From Opitutaceae bacterium (lineage in GTDB: Bacteria; Verrucomicrobiota; Verrucomicrobiae; Opitutales; Opitutaceae): a stretch of DNA of 7,299 nucleotides. The position numbers and the translations under genes are program-made. The DNA lies in assembly GCA_031266495.1 (NCBI GenBank), contig JAISAX010000937.1, forward strand, positions 1-7,299. The letters are read 5' to 3'. The notes beneath the pieces are model-generated. The model made no database searches and was not told the DNA's origin. It worked only from the letters and a program-made list of their open reading frames with translations. This document shows, piece by piece, positions 1-5,286 of the stretch. Each line of letters opens with the position of its first letter. Position 1 is the stretch's first letter.

Positions 1-497
1 TCCAGGTTTTTGGTGAAAAGCGGCATCTGCACAAAAATGAATCGCAGCTTTTTGTACGCCTCAAACCCCTCCTTGTTGCGCAGGGAGATCTCCTGAATGG
101 CGTCCCGACGCAATTCAGGTTCGTCGAGCAGGAAGTCCATTATCGCCAGAAAAAAGACCGGTTTGAGACGAAAGTCGCTATCCCCCTTCTCCAGTTGGGC
201 GCGGATGGCGCTGGAGGCATAAAAAACGGAACGGTCAAAAAAGTATTCTTCGCGCAAGCGCTGCATCTCGACGATGAACGTTGCACCGTGCTCATCCGTG
301 CAACGGATGTCGAACAGGATACCCCTCTGCAACGTGAACGCTCGCGTGACCTCGGTGTTCGCCAGGGTCAGGCTCGTGATGGGCGTTTCGATGGGCAGCA
401 GCGCATTTAAGAAGTCCATCAAAATATCCTTGGTGGACTCCTGTCCGAACAGGCGTTTGAAGGCGATGTCCGTGTACGGATTGACGTAGGGTTTCAT
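1..497 (-). CDS. Rpn-type PD-(D/E)XK nuclease family protein, C-terminus cut by the window edge
   Basis: The minus-strand frame is open from an ATG at 497 to the window edge, giving about 165 residues. It begins MKPYVNPYTDIAFKRLFG, followed by a run like KDILMDFLNALLP. This is the characteristic opening of the Rpn / 'PD-(D/E)XK nuclease family transposase' proteins (PF12784-like). Further on come FDIRCTDE and FIVEMQ, which fit the D...E-x-Q variant of the PD-(D/E)XK catalytic core, and then a YFFDRSVFY segment also usual in the family. Family members are usually about 280-320 residues, so roughly half is missing here. Known members such as E. coli RpnA are DNA endonucleases that promote RecA-independent recombination; whether this copy is active is unknown. 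No strong Shine-Dalgarno is visible; GGGGCG lies a few bases upstream. The gene shares its strand with the genes to the right but is separated from them by about 1 kb of repeats, so it is probably transcribed independently. Confidence 0.87.
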   Translation of the reverse strand, partial: MKPYVNPYTDIAFKRLFGQESTKDILMDFLNALLPIETPITSLTLANTEVTRAFTLQRGILFDIRCTDEHGATFIVEMQRLREEYFFDRSVFYASSAIRAQLEKGDSDFRLKPVFFLAIMDFLLDEPELRRDAIQEISLRNKEGFEAYKKLRFIFVQMPLFTKNL

Positions 498-541
498 TTC
501 GCCCCGCAACCTGCCCCGGGATGTCCCTTTTGACAAACCTG

Positions 542-588
542 CATTTCGCGCGCGTCCGGCATTTCGCACGCGCCATTTCGCGCGCCCC
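542..588. repeat. Imperfect tandem repeat, GCGAAATG units
   Basis: Three adjacent units begin CATTTCGC on the plus strand at 542, 560 and 574, each followed by a GC-rich spacer of 6-10 bases (CGCG-type). On the minus strand the shared core reads GCGAAATG. The start codon of the nuclease gene at 495-497 lies in the same GCGAAATG core (495-502), so it is a fourth, detached copy. The three upstream ATGs lie 47, 65 and 79 bases from the annotated start. None is in frame with it, so they do not extend the protein. Confidence 0.6.
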
Positions 589-607
589 TCACCGGGTATA
601 GGTGTGC

Positions 608-672
608 CCGAGGTTACGCGAATCGCCCGCAGCCACAGGCCTCGACTTTTCCTGGCGGAAAAGTGCCTGTGG
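608..672 (+). repeat. Hairpin repeat: GTTACGC tail plus long stem
   Basis: A tail at 608-621 (containing GTTACGC at 613-619) is followed after 11 bases by a strong hairpin. Outer arms 633-640 (CCACAGGC) and 665-672 (GCCTGTGG) pair perfectly over 8 bp. Inner arms 645-652 (ACTTTTCC) and 657-664 (GGAAAAGT) pair perfectly over another 8 bp. A 4-base bulge (641-644) separates the two stems and the loop is TGGC. The tail-then-hairpin order matches the other elements in this window, although the hairpin itself is a different sequence. No T-run follows on either strand, so it does not look like an intrinsic terminator. Confidence 0.65.
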
Positions 673-751
673 GACGGATCGGATCGGAACGGATCGACAG
701 TAAAGCGTCGCCCGGTTCGGGGGGGGGGAGGGAGGAGGATTTTTGTTACAG

Positions 752-797
752 CTGACGTTACGCGGTACCCCGCGCAGGGGCTTCGCTTGCGAAGCCC
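752..797 (+). repeat. REP-like element, copy A (GGGCTTCGC head)
   Basis: This 46-base element has the tail CTGACGTTACGCGG at 752-765, an 11-base spacer, and the near-palindrome GGGGCTTCGCTTGCGAAGCC, which folds as a 9-bp stem (GGGCTTCGC/GCGAAGCCC) around TT. The same tail and head at the same spacing occur at 6005-6050 (plus orientation) and 6100-6144 (minus orientation). Position and structure fit a dispersed REP-type repeat. No RAYT (REP-associated tyrosine transposase) gene is present in the window. Confidence 0.8.
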
Positions 798-810
798 GCG
801 CAGACCGTAG

Positions 811-869
811 ACTTCATCAGTGATGTTATGCAGCTGAAGTTCCGCGGACTGCCTTGAAGTGGCACGGGC
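811..869 (+). repeat. Degenerate repeat element, inverted partner of 1320-1345
   Basis: Bases 844-869 match the reverse complement of 1320-1345 at 24 of 26 positions, sharing the block CCTTGAAGTGGC. Just upstream, 821-831 carries a degenerate tail (TGATGTTATGC), and arms ACTTCA (811-816) and TGAAGT (835-840) can pair around it. The head is GTGGCACGGGCT, but the second half of its stem is missing: the sequence runs into a T-run at 870-874. This looks like a decayed copy of the GGCRCGGGC-headed element. Confidence 0.6.
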
Positions 870-1009
870 TTTTTCTGACAATCCCCGTGGACGACGCGCA
901 GCGTCACCCTTTGCCTCCAGGCAAGATCATTTGTTTGAAAGAATTACAGTTGTTTACAGTGAATGACACGATGGAGAGCAGGGAGGCGGCGCTTTACTGC
1001 CGATCCGTC

Positions 1010-1088
1010 CACGGGCTGGAAGCCCGTGCCACGTCGTTCCGCGTAACTTCAGTTACGCAGTGGGCTGTGGCGCGGGTGTCTCGCCCGC
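1010..1088. repeat. Two repeat elements joined tail to tail
   Basis: The left element has the head CACGGGCT-GGA-AGCCCGTG (1010-1028, perfect 8-bp stem) and a minus-oriented tail CCGCGTAACTTCAG (1039-1052). The right element has a plus-oriented tail CAGTTACGC ending at 1058 and the head GTGGCGCGGGTGTCTCGCCCGC (1067-1088). The two tails overlap to make a perfect palindrome at 1041-1058, GCGTAACT-TC-AGTTACGC, with 8-bp arms. The result is three hairpins in a row within 80 bases. Confidence 0.7.
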
Positions 1089-1115
1089 ATTTCCAGGCGG
1101 CGCTGCGCGCCGTCA

Positions 1116-1137
1116 GCGGGCGAGACGCCCGCGCCAC
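1116..1137 (-). repeat. Isolated GCGGGCGAGACGCCCGC head
   Basis: This 22-base unit is identical to 1309-1330. It is the reverse complement, with one difference, of 1067-1088, so 1067-1088 and 1116-1137 form an inverted pair around a 27-base spacer. The unit itself folds (GCGGGCG/CGCCCGC). It lacks the GTTACGC tail and runs straight into the pyrimidine tract. Confidence 0.7.
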
Positions 1138-1144
1138 TCCCGGA

Positions 1145-1306
1145 ATCGTTCTCGTTCTCTTGCTCGTTCTCTTTCTCCGGTCTGGGTTCGTACTCCTGCT
1201 CCTGCTCTTTCTCGTTCTCCTGATCGTACTCCTGCTTCGGCACTCGCAAGACGTGCCGGAACACAAACCGGAGAACGAGAAAAAGAAAGAGTACGAGAAA
1301 GAGTTG
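1145..1306. repeat. Polypyrimidine/polypurine quasi-palindrome
   Basis: The left arm (about 1145-1235) is almost all pyrimidine on the plus strand, built from short reiterations of CTCGTTCTC, CTCCTGCTC and TCGTACTCCTG. The right arm (about 1267-1306) is purine-rich (GGAGAACGAGAAAAAGAAAG and similar) and complements parts of the left arm. Between them is a short palindrome, CGGCAC...GTGCCG, at about 1239-1257. The tract can therefore fold as an imperfect long hairpin or cruciform, or form triplex-like DNA. Translated, it gives repetitive E/K/R/Q- or L/V-rich frames with no gene character. Confidence 0.75.
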
Positions 1307-1308
1307 AT

Positions 1309-1359
1309 GCGGGCGAGACGCCCGCGCCACTTCAAGGCCGTCCGCGTAACATCAGTTAC
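1309..1359 (-). repeat. REP-like element, GCGGGCGAGACGCCCGC head
   Basis: The head at 1309-1330 is identical to 1116-1137. After an 11- to 12-base spacer comes the minus-oriented tail CCGCGTAACATCAG (1343-1356), extended to GTAACATCAGTTAC (1346-1359). Head, spacer and tail repeat the layout of the 752-797 element with a different hairpin. Bases 1320-1345 pair with 844-869, so these two elements bracket the repeat cluster in inverted orientation. Confidence 0.7.
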
Positions 1360-1418
1360 AGGTTGTTTTCTTATGGTGCCTAAGGAAATAACCAGTGCAA
1401 ATTTGCGTCGGGATTGAA

Positions 1419-1445
1419 GAGCGAGCCAGCGTCGCTGACTCGCTC
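1419..1445 (-). terminator. Possible terminator at the end of the operon
   Basis: Outer arms GAGCGAG (1419-1425) and CTCGCTC (1439-1445) pair perfectly, and after one C/A mismatch the inner arms CAGC/GCTG close on the loop GTC. The hairpin lies 87 bases beyond the stop codon of the prepilin-like gene, the last gene of the minus-strand series. Only a weak U-tract follows on the minus strand (TTCAATCC), so efficient intrinsic termination is not certain. The sequence differs from the dispersed repeats nearby. Confidence 0.5.
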
Positions 1446-1532
1446 ATTTATTCACAATCCGGTAAACTCCCTCATACGGCAAAGACGGTGCTATCGCGTG
1501 GATTCGATCATGAAGAGAGATGACGGTTTCGC

Positions 1533-2237
1533 TCAGGGGGCGAGATGACTGTCTTCGGTCTTCACAAGATAGTAATTGAGCGCCCAGGAACCCAATAATT
1601 CGACATGTCCGTCCGCGAACAGCACGTTGTCCTTGCCGCCGTGCCACTGCGCCTTGAAATCCCGGTAAAGGTAGGCATTCGTCCGCAACGCGGTGTTGCC
1701 CTCCCCGGTGTCCGAAACCAGGGCGGTTATGGATGGCTCCCTGATGGTGTCGAACTGCCTGGCGACAGCCTGGTTTTTTTCACCAAAGGTGTTCATCCCG
1801 TAGGAAACTGACGGAGCGGAAAAACTCCAGGACGGATTTCCCTGGCAACGAAACACGCCTCCGTGAAGCAGCATTTGATTGGCAGGTGTATTGCCGGTGA
1901 CCTTACGATTTTCCAGGTAGGGCTGAAGCCGGTACGGCCATGCGTTTACGGGCCACGACTCTCCGGTCTTCGCGGGAGGCAGGTAACCGCGGTATTCCTG
2001 CGCATACAACTGAAACGCCACGCCGATCTGTCGAAGGTTGCTCGCGCAGGAGGCCGTCTGAGCGCTCCGCCGCACGCGGCCAGCCACGGGAATGATGATG
2101 GCGGCGAGAATGCCGATAATGACGATCACGGCAAGGAGTTCGACCAGGGTAAACCCGCGCCGCCTTCCCGGTCCGGGCTTCATGGCGGGGCGCGTTTTTA
2201 CCGGGAAGAAGATAGGGTGGGCATAGCGGGGGTTCAT
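1533..2237 (-). CDS. Prepilin-like protein with N-terminal methylation motif and H-X9-DG domain
   Basis: From the ATG at 2237 the product has 234 residues. A basic leader (PGPGRRRG) precedes FTLVELLAVIVIIGILAA (29-46), the classic type IV prepilin / type II pseudopilin site. A prepilin peptidase would cut between G28 and F29, leaving glutamate at mature position 5. Near the C-terminus H199 is followed after exactly nine residues by D209-G210 (WHGGKDNVLFADGHV). This is the H-X9-DG motif of the prepilin-like families abundant in Planctomycetes, Verrucomicrobia and Lentisphaerae, whose members are thought to be secreted or surface proteins of largely unknown role. Start choice is uncertain. A GTG at 2273 overlaps the upstream stop (GTGA), but its first 12 codons have low third-position GC. 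ATG 2183 gives a short standard leader. ATG 2237 is preferred for codon bias and because its start context resembles that of the LamG gene. It is the last gene of the probable operon. Confidence 0.88.
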   Translation of the reverse strand: MNPRYAHPIFFPVKTRPAMKPGPGRRRGFTLVELLAVIVIIGILAAIIIPVAGRVRRSAQTASCASNLRQIGVAFQLYAQEYRGYLPPAKTGESWPVNAWPYRLQPYLENRKVTGNTPANQMLLHGGVFRCQGNPSWSFSAPSVSYGMNTFGEKNQAVARQFDTIREPSITALVSDTGEGNTALRTNAYLYRDFKAQWHGGKDNVLFADGHVELLGSWALNYYLVKTEDSHLAP

Positions 2238-2269
2238 GGCGGATGGTTGTTTTTCGGCATGTGCACGCG

Positions 2270-5200
2270 TCACTTCAGGATACCGTAGCCGAGTTGCTGG
2301 ATATCCCTGTTATTGCCGAGGCCTCCGCGCCAGCGCATCCAGCGCACGCGGCCCTGGCCATCGTCCTCGTTGACAAGAAAGGAAAAGCGCACCGGCATCG
2401 CCAGGGGCGGCATGGACGGGAGACCGAGATGCGCAAAGGGTATCCGCGCCTCATAGATCGTGCGCGTACTTTCGCGGTGAATACCCAACGGAATCGTCCA
2501 CCTGCCCTCCAATGTGGTATCCGCATTTTTATTGCACCATGCGATGGCCTTGCCGCCGCGCAGGCCGAGATCGAACAGGGTGTGCGCCCCGTTTCCCGGA
2601 TTGTAGAAGGCGACCTGCACGCTGTCGCCCCGCCATAGCTGGTTGTCGGGATGCGTCTGCACGTGCCGGTCGTCCGTGACCGCGAAGCGGAAGATCACCG
2701 AATGGTCGTCGCGGCCGATGCGCGCCTCCACCGAAAGATCCCGCGGGCCTTTCCAGGCCGGGATAGTCGGATCGAAGGTCAGCTCATGCACGTCCTGCGC
2801 GGTATCGAGCGTGACCGGGCGCGGATTCTCGCGGGTGATCCCATAGCTGCCCTGAAGCAACACGGGCAGCGACAGCGGCGCGTCTCCGCCTCCCGAATCG
2901 AGTTCCAGAAGGTAACGCGCCGATGCCATCCCCGCCTCCGGGGCCGGAGGCGCCTTGACGGGAAACTCCGTCCGCGCGCCCGTTTCCAGCCTGCGTGCGT
3001 CCGACCAGACGGCCGCGCCGGAGACGTCACGAAGCGTCAAACGGTATTCCGATGCGCCCGGGCCGATATTGCGCACCGTGACCGCGAATTCCGCCTGTTC
3101 GCCTGCGTCCCGGTAAATCTCCGCCGGGGCCTCCAGCGGACGCTCGCCCTCCGCAAGGAAGCGCAAGGGCGTATCCGAAACGAGATACACCGGATCCTTG
3201 CCGACAAAGACCGCCCCGCCGGAGGCGAGCGCCAGCGGTTCGCTCAATCCGAACATGTCCACCCGCCCGGTCTCGCCGCCGGATTGTATCCACAAAACAC
3301 CGCCACCCGCTCCGTCCCGCGCCCAGCACACGAGCACATGCCGCCCATCGTCGCGCGCAAAGGCGTGGCCGGTCACACCGGGCGGAAACTCCGGCGCAGG
3401 CGCGGGGTCGGTGTTGGCAAGCTGGCGAATCAGTTCGTTGCAGGCAACCAGCGAAGGTTTCGCCCGGTTGTCCGAAGTGACCAGGCCGAAGGAAGAATCA
3501 CCGTTTTCCGGGTCCATGTCCCAGGAGTCCTGCAAGGTGTACCACACGTAGAACTCACTCCGGGGCCGTGACTTTGCGTAGGCCAGTTTCTTGACCAGTG
3601 TCCGCGCCTGCTCCGCGCGGCCCCGGATGTCAAAACCGCTGCGCTCGCCGGATTCGGTGTTGGCGATCGGCTTCTCCAGCCCGCCTTCGGCCTGCCAGCC
3701 CTCGACCAGGCGCTGACGCTCGACATAGGAGGCCAGCGGCCCGTGCGCATGAAAAGCCGCGACATCGTAGAGAGGCCCGTTCTCCGAATAGAGCGACCGG
3801 TTGAAGCCCTGCTTCTCGCGGCCGTGCTTCACCGTGGAACCGCCCGTGGCGAGCTTGATGCGCGGGGCGGCCGAGCGCAGTCCGCGAGAGAAGGCGGCCA
3901 GCATGCCCCAATACTCCTCCAGCGTCCCGTTGAAAAAATTGATGTCGGGCTCGTTCCAGAACTCCACGTAACGGACGCGCGGGAAGGAGCCGAAGAATGC
4001 GCCCACGTCGGCGGCGTGGTATTCGAATGCCTCAAGATCGTTCGGCGGCATGCGAGGGTTGCCTCCCTTCGGCAGCAACGCGGCCGGCGTCTCGAAATAC
4101 AGCAGGCAGGTGTCGATGCCCGCATCCTCGAATGGCTGGAGCAAAGTCCGCCAGCCATCCAGGCTGCGCCCGCCCGCAAACCGGCCGGGTGTCATCTGCA
4201 CCCGGTTCAGGTCGATGCCGATCTCCTTCATCCACCCGAGGTGGAGCCGGTTCTCGCCCTCGCCCTGCCAGATCGTCCCGTCCTGCACGCCGAACCACAT
4301 CGGCCTGCGGTTCACCCGGCCCCCGTTGGGCGTGAAGACACCGAACGTATCCTCATACGTCAAGTAAACCCTCGCGCCGGCTCCCTCGGCTCCCTCAACC
4401 CCCTCGACCCCCAGCATGGCCGCGTAGGCACCCGCCGGCAGGGGCGGAACCGCGAACCGCAGCCGGGCTTGCCCATGCGCCTCCACCTCCGCCGTCGCCC
4501 GGCCCGCAAAGACCTGCGCTCCGGAAAAGGAGGTCACCCGCAGGCCCGCCTTCAGCTTCACCGGCGATCCCGACGCGCTGCGCACGCGGTAATCGAGCGC
4601 GACGGGCGCCCCCGGTTCGTAATTAATAGCTGAATACACCGGGGCCGCGCTCAGGCGGTCCTTGCGCGTGAACGATCCCGTCAGCGCCAGATCGTCGATG
4701 AACACCGAACCGGCCCCGCCTTCGTCCGATTCCAGCACCACCTGCTCGACCGCCGCGGGGAAACGCACGTCCTTGACCGCGGGCCACGTCCCGGCGTCGA
4801 GGGCCAGCCGGTGCCGCCGCCAGCCCTCCGGCCCCAGCCGCAGGGGCGGCGTCATGTGGCGCTTCTTCGCACTGTCCAGCAGGACGAAGCGCAGCGAAAC
4901 CGGATGGCCCCGCGAGTCGGCGTCGAACTCGATGCCGTCGAGAAAGCCGCTCACCTGCGACATCTTCGCCCGCCTGAATGCCAGCCGCCTTCGCGCCGGC
5001 GCATCCCCGGCAAAATCGAATCGCAACTCGCCCACCCGGTCGTCGGCGAATCTCGCGTTTTGGGAACCGCCCATCCAGACCACGCCGCTGAACCAGGCTC
5101 CCGGCGCGGAGCCGGAATTTGCCACCACCCGCCACGTGCCGGCATCCTCGAAATCGGCGATGATCCGCCGCTCCCGCGCCTCCCCGCCAGGCAGCGCGGA

Positions 5201-5278
5201 CGGCAGGCAGAGGGCGGCCAGGAAAATCAGGGAAAGAGACCAGCCGCCCAGGCGAATCGATGATCTGGATACGTTCAT
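2270..5278 (-). CDS. Secreted multidomain glycoside hydrolase, clan GH-A-like, with CBM9-like C-terminus
   Basis: The product has 1002 residues from ATG 5278; numbers below use that start. Residues 1-33 form a signal peptide (basic start, then GGWSLSLIFLAALCLPSA). Residues 38-205 look like a galactose-binding-like beta-sandwich (ADFEDAGTW ... SVFIDDLALTG). Residues 215-310 resemble an Ig-like domain. Residues 322-625 fit a TIM-barrel hydrolase: VEFWNEPD gives the probable acid/base E443, AFHAHGP is a barrel-strand end, and IANTESGERS gives the probable nucleophile E542. NEP plus a later TES-type glutamate is the clan GH-A pattern, nearest in feel to GH39; I cannot fix the family or substrate. 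Residues 715-805 look like an Ig-like domain, and 825-1002 like a carbohydrate-binding family 9-type domain (FRFAVTDDRHVQ, WRGDSVQVAF, YEARIPFAHLG). An earlier start at 5317 would overlap the LamG gene and spoil the signal peptide. The gene lies 8 bases after the LamG stop with no clear Shine-Dalgarno, suggesting coupled translation. Confidence 0.88.
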   Translation of the reverse strand: MNVSRSSIRLGGWSLSLIFLAALCLPSALPGGEARERRIIADFEDAGTWRVVANSGSAPGAWFSGVVWMGGSQNARFADDRVGELRFDFAGDAPARRRLAFRRAKMSQVSGFLDGIEFDADSRGHPVSLRFVLLDSAKKRHMTPPLRLGPEGWRRHRLALDAGTWPAVKDVRFPAAVEQVVLESDEGGAGSVFIDDLALTGSFTRKDRLSAAPVYSAINYEPGAPVALDYRVRSASGSPVKLKAGLRVTSFSGAQVFAGRATAEVEAHGQARLRFAVPPLPAGAYAAMLGVEGVEGAEGAGARVYLTYEDTFGVFTPNGGRVNRRPMWFGVQDGTIWQGEGENRLHLGWMKEIGIDLNRVQMTPGRFAGGRSLDGWRTLLQPFEDAGIDTCLLYFETPAALLPKGGNPRMPPNDLEAFEYHAADVGAFFGSFPRVRYVEFWNEPDINFFNGTLEEYWGMLAAFSRGLRSAAPRIKLATGGSTVKHGREKQGFNRSLYSENGPLYDVAAFHAHGPLASYVERQRLVEGWQAEGGLEKPIANTESGERSGFDIRGRAEQARTLVKKLAYAKSRPRSEFYVWYTLQDSWDMDPENGDSSFGLVTSDNRAKPSLVACNELIRQLANTDPAPAPEFPPGVTGHAFARDDGRHVLVCWARDGAGGGVLWIQSGGETGRVDMFGLSEPLALASGGAVFVGKDPVYLVSDTPLRFLAEGERPLEAPAEIYRDAGEQAEFAVTVRNIGPGASEYRLTLRDVSGAAVWSDARRLETGARTEFPVKAPPAPEAGMASARYLLELDSGGGDAPLSLPVLLQGSYGITRENPRPVTLDTAQDVHELTFDPTIPAWKGPRDLSVEARIGRDDHSVIFRFAVTDDRHVQTHPDNQLWRGDSVQVAFYNPGNGAHTLFDLGLRGGKAIAWCNKNADTTLEGRWTIPLGIHRESTRTIYEARIPFAHLGLPSMPPLAMPVRFSFLVNEDDGQGRVRWMRWRGGLGNNRDIQQLGYGILK

Positions 5279-5286
5279 TTCACGGG

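Larger units (their letters stand above)
498..1418. other. Gene-free repeat-rich intergenic region
   Basis: This 0.9 kb stretch between the nuclease gene and the terminator-like hairpin has no reading frame with family resemblance, sensible composition or a ribosome binding site. Nearly all of it consists of short hairpins, inverted repeats and low-complexity tracts, annotated separately. The frames that stay open here (for example 854-1417 on the plus strand and 1049-1330 on the minus strand) translate the repeats themselves. A run of 10 Gs lies at 719-728. Bases 870-1005 show nothing that I can interpret. Confidence 0.75.

Noticed and set aside
994..1335. Overlapping minus-strand frames rich in E, Q, R and S
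   Set aside because: They are products of the purine/pyrimidine repeat in two frames; neither looks like a natural protein.
608..1359. CRISPR array
   Set aside because: Repeat units differ in sequence, spacing and orientation, with no regular spacers and no cas genes nearby.
854..1417. Plus-strand open frame of 187 codons
   Set aside because: It translates hairpin repeats and the pyrimidine tract (L/V-rich low complexity) and has no ribosome binding site or family resemblance.
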